Positions 33,725 through 42,006 of a stretch of 64,000 bases of DNA are shown here, piece after piece. The notes beneath the pieces were generated by a model. That model searched no databases. It saw nothing but the letters and a program-made list of their open reading frames with translations, and was not told where the DNA came from. The stretch spans positions 1-64,000 of the forward strand of contig JAISAQ010000107.1 of assembly GCA_031266775.1 (NCBI GenBank). Reading direction: 5' to 3'. Both the position numbers and the translations under genes were made by a program. The stretch is from Treponema sp. (GTDB taxonomy: Bacteria > Spirochaetota > Spirochaetia > Treponematales > Breznakiellaceae). Each line of letters starts with the position of its first letter. Positions within the stretch are counted from its first letter, which is position 1.

Positions 33725-35824
33725 GTGCGTCAATTCGAAGTCGTTTCGCCGTTTAAGCCTGCGGGGGATCAGGGAGAAGCTGTAGCCGCGCTCGCGGAAG
33801 GCATACACAGGGGAGACAAATACCAGACACTCAAGGGCGTCACCGGTTCGGGAAAAACCTTCACCATGGCGAAGATAATAGAGGCGGTGCAGATGCCGAC
33901 CCTCGTTGTAAGCCACAACAAAACCCTGGCCGCCCAGCTCTTCCGTGAATTCAAGGGATTTTTTCCCCATAACGCCGTTGAGTATTTTGTTTCGTATTAC
34001 GATTACTATCAGCCTGAAGCCTATGTGGCAAGCCGGGATCTGTACATTGAAAAGGACGCGTCCATCAATGACGAGATTGAGCGGATGCGGCTTTCGGCAA
34101 CGCGGAGCCTCATGGAAAGGGAAGACGTGATCATCGTCGCCACCGTTTCCTGTATCTACGGCCTTGCCACCCCCGAAGTGTACCGGCAGATGACCGCCTC
34201 CTTTTCGGTTGGAGACACCGTCGACGCCGACGCGCTGGTGAGGCGGCTCGTGGAGCTGCAATACGAAAGAAACGACGCGGTTCTTGAACGGGGCCGTTTC
34301 CGCCGCCGGGGTGACACGCTTGAAATATACCCGGCGTACCTTGAAGACGCATACCGCGCGGATCTGGACTGGAACAGGGTGGAACGGATCAGGCGCTTCG
34401 ATCCTGTCTCCGGCAAAATACTGGAAGAACTGGACCGGGCGGTTATTTATCCGGCAAAACAGTTTGTCATGCCCGGCGACATGATTTCAGGTGCCATTGG
34501 CCGCATTAAGGAAGAACTTGCCGAAAGGCTGGAATTCCTTAAAAGTACGGGAAAGATCCTCGAAGCGGAACGGCTTAAAACGAGGGTGGAATACGACATT
34601 GAAATGCTCAGCGAAATGGGCTACTGTCCCGGCATAGAAAATTACTCCGCCCCGCTTTCTGGCCGCAGGCCCGGCGAGGCGCCCGATACCCTCATCGACT
34701 ACCTTCCCAAGACGCCCGGCGGAATGCCGAGGCATCTGACCTTTATCGATGAAAGCCACGTTACCCTTCCGCAGATTGGGGCCATGTACGCGGGAGACCG
34801 TTCCCGCAAACAGAGTCTTGTGGATTACGGCTTCCGCCTTCCCTGCGCCCTGGACAACAGGCCCCTGCGCTACGATGAATTTGCCGGGCGGCTGGACAAG
34901 ACAATCTACGTTTCGGCGACTCCGGGAAAAACCGAAATCGAACAGTCAAGCCGGGTGGTACAGCAGCTCATACGGCCGACGGGCCTTCTGGATCCGGAAA
35001 TAGAAGTACGGCCAAGCGAAGGGCAAATGGAGGATATTTACGCCGAAGTAAAGAAGCGCATAAAGGCCGGGGAACGTTCCCTTATTCTTACCCTGACAAA
35101 GAAAATGGCCGAAGATCTTACCGATTATCTTTCCGGCTTGGGACTGAAGGTTCGTTACATTCACAGTGAAGTCGAAACAATAGAACGGGTTGAAATACTC
35201 ACCAGCCTCAGGCAGGGAGATTTTGATATTCTTGTGGGGATCAACCTCCTCCGTGAAGGAATAGATCTTCCCGAAGTTTCGTTCATCGCCATTCTCGACG
35301 CCGACAAGATAGGCTTTCTCCGTTCACTCACAAGCCTTGTGCAAATCATAGGAAGGGCGGCCCGCAACGCCGCCGGCAAGGTCATCATGTACGCCGACAG
35401 GATGAGCCCCGCCATGGAAGAGGCCATTGCCGAAACCGAAAAGCGGCGGCAGATACAGACGGACTACAACAGGAAGCACGGCATTACTCCCGCCACGGTA
35501 AAAAAAGCCATAGCCTCCATCCTGGAACGCCATGCCGAGGAAGCCGAAAACGCCGCCGCCGCGTCCATTGAGGTGCTCAAAAGATCCTACAACATGCTTG
35601 TCCCCGCCCAGAGAAAACAGCTCCTCAAGGCGCTTGAGAACGAGATGCTTGAACACGCGAAGAAGCTCGAATTTGAGGAAGCCGCGGCGATACGCGATGA
35701 AATACAGCGCATCGGCGAACTGGGCAGGGCGCCGGAGGCGGACAGGGCGTCCCGGACGGGCAAATCATCCCAAGCAGACAAAACGTCCGGGACGCGCCAA
35801 AGGAAAAGCGGAAAAAAACGCTGA
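33725..35824 (+). CDS. uvrB: Excinuclease ABC subunit B
   Basis: The 699-residue protein starts with GTG at 33725. It shows Walker A GVTGSGKT (38-45), the DNA-damage beta-hairpin region SYYDYYQPEAYV, helicase motifs near the C-terminus (GINLLREGIDLPEVS, QIIGRAARN), and a UVR domain (LKALENEMLEHAKKLEFEEA). UvrB locates lesions with UvrA and recruits UvrC in nucleotide excision repair. The last 30 residues form a Lys/Arg/Ser-rich tail. It starts 6 nt after the M48 gene. Confidence 0.97.
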   Translation: MRQFEVVSPFKPAGDQGEAVAALAEGIHRGDKYQTLKGVTGSGKTFTMAKIIEAVQMPTLVVSHNKTLAAQLFREFKGFFPHNAVEYFVSYYDYYQPEAYVASRDLYIEKDASINDEIERMRLSATRSLMEREDVIIVATVSCIYGLATPEVYRQMTASFSVGDTVDADALVRRLVELQYERNDAVLERGRFRRRGDTLEIYPAYLEDAYRADLDWNRVERIRRFDPVSGKILEELDRAVIYPAKQFVMPGDMISGAIGRIKEELAERLEFLKSTGKILEAERLKTRVEYDIEMLSEMGYCPGIENYSAPLSGRRPGEAPDTLIDYLPKTPGGMPRHLTFIDESHVTLPQIGAMYAGDRSRKQSLVDYGFRLPCALDNRPLRYDEFAGRLDKTIYVSATPGKTEIEQSSRVVQQLIRPTGLLDPEIEVRPSEGQMEDIYAEVKKRIKAGERSLILTLTKKMAEDLTDYLSGLGLKVRYIHSEVETIERVEILTSLRQGDFDILVGINLLREGIDLPEVSFIAILDADKIGFLRSLTSLVQIIGRAARNAAGKVIMYADRMSPAMEEAIAETEKRRQIQTDYNRKHGITPATVKKAIASILERHAEEAENAAAASIEVLKRSYNMLVPAQRKQLLKALENEMLEHAKKLEFEEAAAIRDEIQRIGELGRAPEADRASRTGKSSQADKTSGTRQRKSGKKR

Positions 35825-35835
35825 CAAGGAACCGG

Positions 35836-35864
35836 TTCACTTCTTTCCGCCAAAAGCCGATACT
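35836..35864 (+). promoter_or_regulatory. Promoter of rlpA, probably leaderless
   Basis: TTCACT (35836-35841), a 17-nt spacer and GATACT (35859-35864) end 6 nt before the rlpA ATG, and no Shine-Dalgarno sequence is present. Confidence 0.6.
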
Positions 35865-35870
35865 TTTATC

Positions 35871-36764
35871 ATGAAACGAATAAACGCGGTCTTCTTTTTC
35901 AGCATGGTTCTTGCCGCCTCCGCCTTTTCGGAAGAGACGGCCGGGGGGAGCCTTTTCCGGCAGGAAGGAATAGCCTCCTGGTATGGTCCCGAATTTGACG
36001 GCCGGCCTACCGCCTCCGGAGAGATCTTCAACTCGACCCTTTTTACGGCGGCCCATCCAACCCTTCCCTTCGGGACAACGGTAACCGTCACCAATAAACA
36101 AAACAACCGGAAGGTCACGGTCCGCATAAACGACCGGGGCCCCTTTGTATCCGCCCGTATCATCGATGTTTCCAGGGCCGCCGCGGCGGAGCTTGACATA
36201 ATAAGTACCGGAACCGCCCCCGTCATTGTCGAGGGAACGCCTTCCCAAACACGGAACGCCGAAGGGAGGCCTGCCGCAGTACGGACAGAGCCGGCGCGGA
36301 CGGAGCCGGTACAGCCGCCTGTTATATCACAGCCCGCGTGGAACACGGCGCAGCCCGCACAGAACAACACGGCAGGAACCGCGGAGCAAGAGTCCGCGTG
36401 GAATGCGCCCGCACGGAACGGCGCGGCGGGGACTGTGGTACAAGAGTCCGGGGAAAGGCCGCCCGTGCTGGATACGCCACAGGACATCCGGGAATATTCC
36501 GCGGCCGCCGTGAGGCTGATCCCGTCCATTACCCCGGAAAGGGACAAGGTGTACCGCCTTCAGATTGGCTCCTACAAGATCCCCAGAAATGCGATGGACG
36601 CCTTTGAAAAACTCAGAAACGCCGGACTCAGTCCCGCCTATGAGCGGAGCGGCGATTTTTACCGGGTAGTACTCGCGGGTATACGGGCGGCGGACATAGA
36701 TCCGGTAAGCCTGAAGATAGGCGCGGCGGGATTCAGCGAAGCCCTGATACGGGAAGAACGGTAG
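35871..36764 (+). CDS. rlpA: RlpA-like septal/peptidoglycan protein with SPOR domain
   Basis: The 297-residue protein has a signal peptide (about 1-20). A double-psi beta-barrel follows (about 30-115: ASWYGPEF, TASGEIFN, TAAHPTLPFGT, INDRGPF). Next is a Pro/Ala/Gln/Thr-rich linker with near-repeats (PAWNTAQPAQNNTAG), then a C-terminal SPOR domain (about 225-295: VYRLQIGSYKIPRNA). In other bacteria RlpA trims glycan strands that lack stem peptides at division sites, and SPOR binds such denuded glycan. There is no lipobox, unlike the E. coli protein. EamA follows 13 bp later. Confidence 0.9.
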   Translation: MKRINAVFFFSMVLAASAFSEETAGGSLFRQEGIASWYGPEFDGRPTASGEIFNSTLFTAAHPTLPFGTTVTVTNKQNNRKVTVRINDRGPFVSARIIDVSRAAAAELDIISTGTAPVIVEGTPSQTRNAEGRPAAVRTEPARTEPVQPPVISQPAWNTAQPAQNNTAGTAEQESAWNAPARNGAAGTVVQESGERPPVLDTPQDIREYSAAAVRLIPSITPERDKVYRLQIGSYKIPRNAMDAFEKLRNAGLSPAYERSGDFYRVVLAGIRAADIDPVSLKIGAAGFSEALIREER

Positions 36765-36777
36765 CCCCGGACCCGGC

Positions 36778-37767
36778 ATGAATAAACAAGCTCTCCGCTC
36801 CGATGTGCTGCTGCTTTTGACGGCGGCAATCTGGGGTTTTGGATTTGTCGCCCAGAGGTCCGGCATGGAATATACCGGGCCTTTTACCTATAACGCGATC
36901 CGTTTCTTGCTGGGGAGCATTTCCCTCCTTCCCCTTATTGTCCTGAGAAAAAAAAGGGGTATTCCCGGCGGCGCATACGGCAGAGGAAAGACAGCCGTCC
37001 CCGCCATCGTGGCCGGAAGCTGCCTCTTTGCGGCCGTAGCCCTGCAGCAGACCGGGCTCATGTTCACCACCGTCGGGAATTCCGGGTTTATTACCAGCCT
37101 TTACGTTGTACTCACGCCCATATTCGGCGTTGTTTTGGGAAGAAAAACGGGACTTCCGACATGGATAGGGGCCTTCGTTACGCTGACAGGGCTGTACTGC
37201 CTCAGCGCGCTGACAGGCGGAGGAGGGATCAATCCGGGGGACATCCTCACCGCCGCCTGCGCGGTCCTCTTCGCCTGTCATGTACTCATCATAGACCGTC
37301 TTGTAAAGTACACCGATCCCATACGGCTTTCGGCCGGGCAGTTTGCCTGGTGTTCCTTTCTGGCCTTTATCGCCGCCCTCCTGCTTGAACCCCATATCAA
37401 TGCCTGGGCTTCCCGTATCTCCGGCAGTTTCAGGGAACAGCCCTGGCGGTCCCTCTTTGCCCTTGGTTCTTCCCTTACGGACGGATCTTTTTCATGGGAG
37501 CGTTTTATCAACGGATCGGTTCCCATACTCTACGGAGGGCTGGCCTCGGTAGGGATTGCCTACACCCTTCAGGTGGTAGCGCAGAAGAACGCCCCGCCGG
37601 CGCACGCGACCATTATCCTCTGTCTGGAAAGTTCCTTCGCCGCCTTCGGAGGCATCATCATACTTGGGGAAAAACCGGGCGCCTTTACCTTTCTGGGTTT
37701 CGCGCTGATGCTTTTGGGTATGCTGATTTCACAATGGGAAGTTATCGCGGGCGGAAACAAACGGTAA
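36778..37767 (+). CDS. EamA/DMT-family transporter
   Basis: The 329-residue membrane protein shows two EamA repeats with about ten hydrophobic segments. The first opens with LLLTAAIWGFGFVAQ and FTYNAIRFLLGSISLLPL; the second ends with AFGGIIILGEKPGAFTFLG. DMT proteins export amino acids, nucleobases or other metabolites, and the substrate here is unknown. No good ribosome binding site is visible. It is convergent with znuB, and the 17-bp gap between them contains the start of repeat element A copy 3. Confidence 0.88.
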   Translation: MNKQALRSDVLLLLTAAIWGFGFVAQRSGMEYTGPFTYNAIRFLLGSISLLPLIVLRKKRGIPGGAYGRGKTAVPAIVAGSCLFAAVALQQTGLMFTTVGNSGFITSLYVVLTPIFGVVLGRKTGLPTWIGAFVTLTGLYCLSALTGGGGINPGDILTAACAVLFACHVLIIDRLVKYTDPIRLSAGQFAWCSFLAFIAALLLEPHINAWASRISGSFREQPWRSLFALGSSLTDGSFSWERFINGSVPILYGGLASVGIAYTLQVVAQKNAPPAHATIILCLESSFAAFGGIIILGEKPGAFTFLGFALMLLGMLISQWEVIAGGNKR

Positions 37768-37779
37768 CGGGCCGCCGGA

Positions 37780-37809
37780 GTTGTTCAGCAACTGGAGTTA
37801 TTGAACAAC
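37780..37809. repeat. Palindromic interspersed element A, copy 3, overlapping the end of znuB
   Basis: GTTGTTC (37780-37786) and GAACAAC (37803-37809) are the arms, with the inner AACT and AGTT pairing kept. The flank TTCCGCCTAAAAACG matches copy 1. On the minus strand this element encodes the last residues of ZnuB (KLFNNSSC) and its stop codon. Confidence 0.8.
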
Positions 37810-38669
37810 TTCCGCCTAAAAACGCGATTTTTCCCCTTTAAAACCCTCAGCGCCGAGATGCCCAGGAACACCGTTCCCGCGATGATTACCGTCATGGCTC
37901 CCACCGGAACATCAAAAGCCCAGCCCGCCGCCAGCCCCGCGGCGGAAAAAACGGCCGAAAAAAGCGAACTTACGATCATCATGCCGCCGAGGCTCCGGGA
38001 AAAAACGGAGGAACATCCTGAGGGAAGGGTCAGCATGGCTATTACCATGACGATTCCCACGAAGGTCTGGAGCAGTACGATGGCGCAGGCGGTGATCCCA
38101 AGGAGGACAAGAAACACCGCGCCTACGGGCACGCCCCGCACCCTGGCGAATTCGCCGTCAAAGGAAGAAGCCTCAATCTGCGGGTAAAAACGCAGGACAA
38201 GAAAAAGGACAAACACGTCAAGAACGCCAAGAAGAACAAGATCCCGGTTTGAGATGAGCAGTATGTTTCCGAAAAGATACGCCTGCGGATCGGTGTAACC
38301 GGGTGTCTTCGCCATAAAAAGAACGCCAAGGCTCATTCCTATGGCCCATATGGCGTTTATAACCGTATCTTCACGCTGCTTTGCCTTGAGCGACACAATG
38401 CCTATGACAAGCGCCGCGAGCACCGCAAACACAAAAGCGCCGGCTATGGGGGGAAAACCCGGCAGTATTCCCGCCGCGGAAAAATACAGGGCCATGCCTA
38501 TGCCGCCCAGAACAGCGTGGGAAACGGCACCCGCGAGGCTTCCGATTCGCCGCACCGTCACCACGGAGCCGATGGTTCCAAAAAGCACGGCCGAAAGGAG
38601 ACCGGCAAAAAAGGCGTTCCTTACAAAGGGCGCCTGTGCGCCCAGAAACGCCGCGATAAAATCCTTCAC
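37785..38669 (-). CDS. znuB: Zinc/manganese ABC transporter permease
   Basis: The 294-residue protein has about eight hydrophobic segments and ABC-3 family features such as VVTVRRIGSLAGAVSHAVLG near the start. It starts with GTG at 38669, overlapping the znuC stop by 4 nt. With ZnuA and ZnuC it would import zinc, or manganese in the related TroABCD systems. Its last eight residues and stop come from repeat element A, so the native C-terminus was probably replaced. Confidence 0.88.
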   Translation of the reverse strand: MKDFIAAFLGAQAPFVRNAFFAGLLSAVLFGTIGSVVTVRRIGSLAGAVSHAVLGGIGMALYFSAAGILPGFPPIAGAFVFAVLAALVIGIVSLKAKQREDTVINAIWAIGMSLGVLFMAKTPGYTDPQAYLFGNILLISNRDLVLLGVLDVFVLFLVLRFYPQIEASSFDGEFARVRGVPVGAVFLVLLGITACAIVLLQTFVGIVMVIAMLTLPSGCSSVFSRSLGGMMIVSSLFSAVFSAAGLAAGWAFDVPVGAMTVIIAGTVFLGISALRVLKGKNRVFRRKLFNNSSC

Positions 38670-39505
38670 GAATGCCCGTCCCCGTCACAGCATGATTCCC
38701 GTCCGCCTTCGCCGTAACAGAGGCCGGCGGGAACGCCGCCGCCGTGAATCACCCGCGAAACGCCGTGCGCGCCTTCCGCCTCGGTGCGGTGCTGGAGGAT
38801 GCTGCGGCCTCCGCCGTAACGCGGCTCCCCGCCGTCTCCCATGCACAGGACGCGGTCGGTAAGGGAAGAAACAAAATCCGTATCGTGGGTCACTATCAGA
38901 ATGGTAGCCGTCCCTTTCAGCTTTCCCAGAATTTCAAAGAGCCGTTCCCCGCTTTCGGCGTCCATGTTCGCGGTAGGCTCATCAAGGATGAGGATATCGG
39001 GCCCGGCGGCAAGCGCGCGGGCAACAAGGACGCGCCTCCGCTGCCCGCCCGAAAGGGCGCCGTAGGGGCGGTCCGCAAGATCGGCGATCTCCGCCTGCCG
39101 GAGGGCGTCTTCGGCGGCGGCCCTGTCCTTCTTCGAGTACAGGCGGAAAGGAAGAAGCCGCCCCATGCGCACCACGTCACGAACCGAAATGGGAAAGATC
39201 TCGTCGCCGGGCGGCTGCTGGGGAACATAACCCGCACGCGCGCCGAAAAGGTCTATTCTTCCCGCATCGGGCGTTTGGAGTCCCAAGAGCAGCTTGAGCA
39301 CCGTCGTCTTGCCCGAACCGTTTGGACCAACAAGGGCGACAAATTCCCCCTCGTGTATGTGAAAGGCGGCGTTTTCCAGCACCTTCGTCTCTCCGTAGGA
39401 AAAAGACACGCCTTCAAATTCAAGCGCGACGCGCCTGTGAAGAGGATGAAAGGGAAGGGAATTCTTCCCCAAAGGATCTTTAAAAACGGCCTCCGGTTTA
39501 GCCAT
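38666..39505 (-). CDS. znuC: Zinc/manganese ABC transporter ATP-binding protein
   Basis: The start at 39505 overlaps the znuA stop by 8 nt; longer frames upstream lie inside znuA. The 279-residue ATPase has Walker A GPNGSGKT (60-67), signature LSGGQ (151-155) and Walker B ILILDEPTA with D175 and E176. The last 45 residues go beyond the ATPase core and contain several His and Cys (near LCYGEGGRESCCDGDGH), which could bind metal. It energises the permease ZnuB. Confidence 0.9.
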   Translation of the reverse strand: MAKPEAVFKDPLGKNSLPFHPLHRRVALEFEGVSFSYGETKVLENAAFHIHEGEFVALVGPNGSGKTTVLKLLLGLQTPDAGRIDLFGARAGYVPQQPPGDEIFPISVRDVVRMGRLLPFRLYSKKDRAAAEDALRQAEIADLADRPYGALSGGQRRRVLVARALAAGPDILILDEPTANMDAESGERLFEILGKLKGTATILIVTHDTDFVSSLTDRVLCMGDGGEPRYGGGRSILQHRTEAEGAHGVSRVIHGGGVPAGLCYGEGGRESCCDGDGHS

Positions 39506-40481
39506 CCTGGACTCCGCGCGGTTCCAGAGCTTTAAGGAGCGCGCCGCCCATGCGGCGTATGTTGCCGGACCAGTCCGGATCAAGGGGATCAAGAGGAACA
39601 AGTTCCGCGCCCGCGGCCCGGGCGGCGGTCGCCGCGGCGTTTGCCGGAAACTGCGCCTGTACAAAAATAACCGCCGCCTTCTCCTTTTTCGCCTTTTCTA
39701 TAAGACGCCCAAGATCCCGGGGCCCCGGCTCCTTTCCCCCTGTTTCCACCGCCTCCTGTTTTATTCCGAATTCATCCAGAAAATAACCGAAACTGGGGTG
39801 ATACACAAAGACGGCCCTTCCCCGCAGGGGGGCAAGCTCCTTCCGGAGCCTGTCGAATTCGGCGTCTATTTCATCCGTGAGCGTCCGGCAGTTACGGCGG
39901 TAGAAATCCGCGTTATCGGGATCAAGGACAAGGAGCGCGTCCCTGATATGGGAGGCGAGGATCTTGGCGGGATTCCTTCCCAGCCAGGTATGACGGTCAA
40001 AACCGCCGTTCCCTTCGTCACGATCGTCATCATCATGTTCCTCAAGCCGGCGAAAGACCACCCCTTCGGTCCCGTCAACAATGCGGAGGCCGGGAAAAAG
40101 GGCGGCGATTCTGGGACGGAGACCCGTTTCAAATTCGGCGCCCGAAAGAATCCACACGCCCGCGCCGGCAAGGCCCGACATCTGTTTTGGGGAAGGTTCG
40201 TAAGTATGGGGGTTCTGTCCCGGACCGGCAAGAACAACCGTACGGGCCCTGCCCCCGGAAACGCGCGACACAAACCAGTCCTGCGGCAGTATGCTCACCG
40301 CGACGACAGGACCGCCGCGGGACGCGGAAGGACTGTCTGAAGATTTTCCGGGAGAGGCGCGCCCGCAGCCCGCAACGCAACACAGGAGGAGGACAAGGCA
40401 TCCCGGCGCCCGCCAAAACCCCGTGAGGCGGCGTCTCACGGGCCGGCGTCTCATAAAGCGGCATTCCACAAGCCGGCACAT
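39498..40481 (-). CDS. znuA: Zinc/manganese-binding lipoprotein of the ZnuA/TroA family
   Basis: The 327-residue precursor has an Arg-rich start and lipobox VAGC, so it is membrane-anchored. Metal-site candidates are H in NPHTYEPSPKQ, H in RHTWLG and H in VYHPSFGYF. The loop before the second site is acidic (EEHDDDDRDEGNGG) rather than His-rich as in many ZnuA proteins. The ATG at 40481 overlaps the previous stop (TGATG), suggesting coupling; an internal ATG at 40454 is an alternative start. Zinc versus manganese cannot be decided from sequence. Confidence 0.87.
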   Translation of the reverse strand: MCRLVECRFMRRRPVRRRLTGFWRAPGCLVLLLCCVAGCGRASPGKSSDSPSASRGGPVVAVSILPQDWFVSRVSGGRARTVVLAGPGQNPHTYEPSPKQMSGLAGAGVWILSGAEFETGLRPRIAALFPGLRIVDGTEGVVFRRLEEHDDDDRDEGNGGFDRHTWLGRNPAKILASHIRDALLVLDPDNADFYRRNCRTLTDEIDAEFDRLRKELAPLRGRAVFVYHPSFGYFLDEFGIKQEAVETGGKEPGPRDLGRLIEKAKKEKAAVIFVQAQFPANAAATAARAAGAELVPLDPLDPDWSGNIRRMGGALLKALEPRGVQDG

Positions 40482-41680
40482 CACAAGGCAGCCGCCTTGT
40501 GGTTTTTACCCAGAATGGCGCGGACGGCGAAGACAAAGAGGCGGAACCAGAGGGGTTCCATACGCCTCCTTACCATGGCAAGATATTCAATAACGGGAAG
40601 ATGCTGGGGGCAGTGCTGTTCGCACCGGCCGCACCGTACGCAAAGGCCGGGGCTTCCCGTCTTTTCGGAGATTACCGCGGTACTGGTAACGAAGTGTTTC
40701 ATCCCCTCGATATAACCCATGGAATACGATAAATTATAGGCGGCAAACGAAGAAGGAATATTGACCCCGCACGGGCAGGGCATGCAGTAGTTGCAGCCGG
40801 TACAGCGTATTTTAAAACCGCGGTTCACTACCTCGAGCACCCGGCGGTAAAGATCCAGATCCTCCTTCCCGAGCATCCCCGGTTCCGCCCTGTCCGCAAG
40901 GGCAAGGTTCTCCTCAAGCTGGCCCATGGTACTCATGCCCGAAAGCAGCGTCGTAACCTCTTCCCTGTTCCACACCCAGTTAAGACCGCGGCCGGCGGGC
41001 GAAAGGGAAGGATCGGCCTTTCTGAAAAGACCCTCCGCCTCCGGGGAAAGCGCGGCGAGTTTTCCCCCAAGAAGCGGCTCCATGATCACCACGGGCATCT
41101 TCTTCGCAGCGGCCTTGAGGCCGGCAGTACCGGCCTGGAAATTCTCGTCGGAATAGTTGTACTGAATCTGGGTCATATCCCAGTCGTAACCGTCAAGAAT
41201 TTTCTGAAATTCGGGACTGCTTCCATGAAACGAAAATCCGGCGCTCCGTATTTCACCGCTTTTTTTCTTCCGCACTATCCAGTCCGTAATTCCCCAGGAA
41301 ACAAGTTTGTTCCACAGTTCAAGGTTCGTAAGCATGTGCATAAGGTAATAGTCCGCGTAATCCGTCCTGAGCCGTTTAAGGGACATCCCGAAATAACGGT
41401 CAAAATCACCCGGCCCCCTGAGGATCACCACCGGCAGCTTGGTGGCGATAAACACCTTCTTCCTCAGCCCGTTTTTTTCAAGAACCGCGCCAAGGGCATC
41501 CTCGCTTCCCGGATAAATAAAGGCGGTATCGAAGTAATTCACCCCTCCGTTAACGGAACGGACTATGAGTTCTTCGATCTTCCTCATACCGGCGGCGCCA
41601 GGAATTTTGGGGAAGCGCATACAGCCGTATCCCAGCGCGGATATTGAATTGCCCGTTTTTATGTCTGTTCTGTACCGCAT
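40481..41680 (-). CDS. Aldo/keto reductase with C-terminal 4Fe-4S ferredoxin domain
   Basis: The ATG at 41680 follows GGGGCAAGGG. The 399-residue protein has an aldo/keto-reductase barrel with the expected D, Y, K and H positions (YFDTAFIYPGSE, ATKLP, YYLMH). At the C-terminus are two cysteine clusters, CTGCNYCMPCPCGVNIP and CVRCGRCEQHC, fitting a ferredoxin domain. This fused type is common in anaerobes; substrates are mostly unknown. Its stop overlaps the znuA start, so it is the first gene of a four-gene operon with znuABC, which is odd for a redox enzyme. Confidence 0.9.
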   Translation of the reverse strand: MRYRTDIKTGNSISALGYGCMRFPKIPGAAGMRKIEELIVRSVNGGVNYFDTAFIYPGSEDALGAVLEKNGLRKKVFIATKLPVVILRGPGDFDRYFGMSLKRLRTDYADYYLMHMLTNLELWNKLVSWGITDWIVRKKKSGEIRSAGFSFHGSSPEFQKILDGYDWDMTQIQYNYSDENFQAGTAGLKAAAKKMPVVIMEPLLGGKLAALSPEAEGLFRKADPSLSPAGRGLNWVWNREEVTTLLSGMSTMGQLEENLALADRAEPGMLGKEDLDLYRRVLEVVNRGFKIRCTGCNYCMPCPCGVNIPSSFAAYNLSYSMGYIEGMKHFVTSTAVISEKTGSPGLCVRCGRCEQHCPQHLPVIEYLAMVRRRMEPLWFRLFVFAVRAILGKNHKAAAL

Positions 41681-41743
41681 CCCTTGCCCCGCAATCTTTA
41701 CAAAATATGCCCATTTGCTATTATAGACGGTAAGGAGCATAAA

Positions 41744-41944
41744 ATGAAGACTACCTTGCACATAGAAGGGATGTCCTGTGAACACTGCGTCAAGCATGTC
41801 ACCGAAGCCCTTAAAGGAATAGCGGGCGTTTCTTCCGCGGAGGTCAATCTTAAAAAAAAGAGCGCCGTCGTGGTCCACGAAGATTCGGTGGACCTGAGCG
41901 CAATGACGGCCGCCGTAAAAGAGGCCGGCTACGAAACAGAGTAA
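41744..41944 (+). CDS. Heavy-metal-associated (HMA) domain protein, copper chaperone-like
   Basis: AAGGAG precedes the ATG at 41744. The 66-residue protein is a single HMA domain with the metal site GMSCEHC (Cys12 and Cys15 in the N-terminal loop). Such stand-alone domains are CopZ-type copper chaperones. It is divergent from the aldo/keto reductase-znu operon, separated by 63 bp. No copper ATPase gene is nearby, so the partner is not visible in this window. Confidence 0.88.
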   Translation: MKTTLHIEGMSCEHCVKHVTEALKGIAGVSSAEVNLKKKSAVVVHEDSVDLSAMTAAVKEAGYETE

Positions 41945-41971
41945 TCTGAGGCAAAGGCCGGCCGCGGCGGC

Positions 41972-42000
41972 TTACCAAAACGGCTTTTTTGAAGTAGACT
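41972..42000 (+). promoter_or_regulatory. Promoter of the beta-barrel gene, probably leaderless
   Basis: TTACCA (41972-41977), a 17-nt spacer and TAGACT (41995-42000) end 6 nt before the ATG at 42007. No Shine-Dalgarno sequence is visible. Confidence 0.55.
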
Positions 42001-42006
42001 AAAAGC

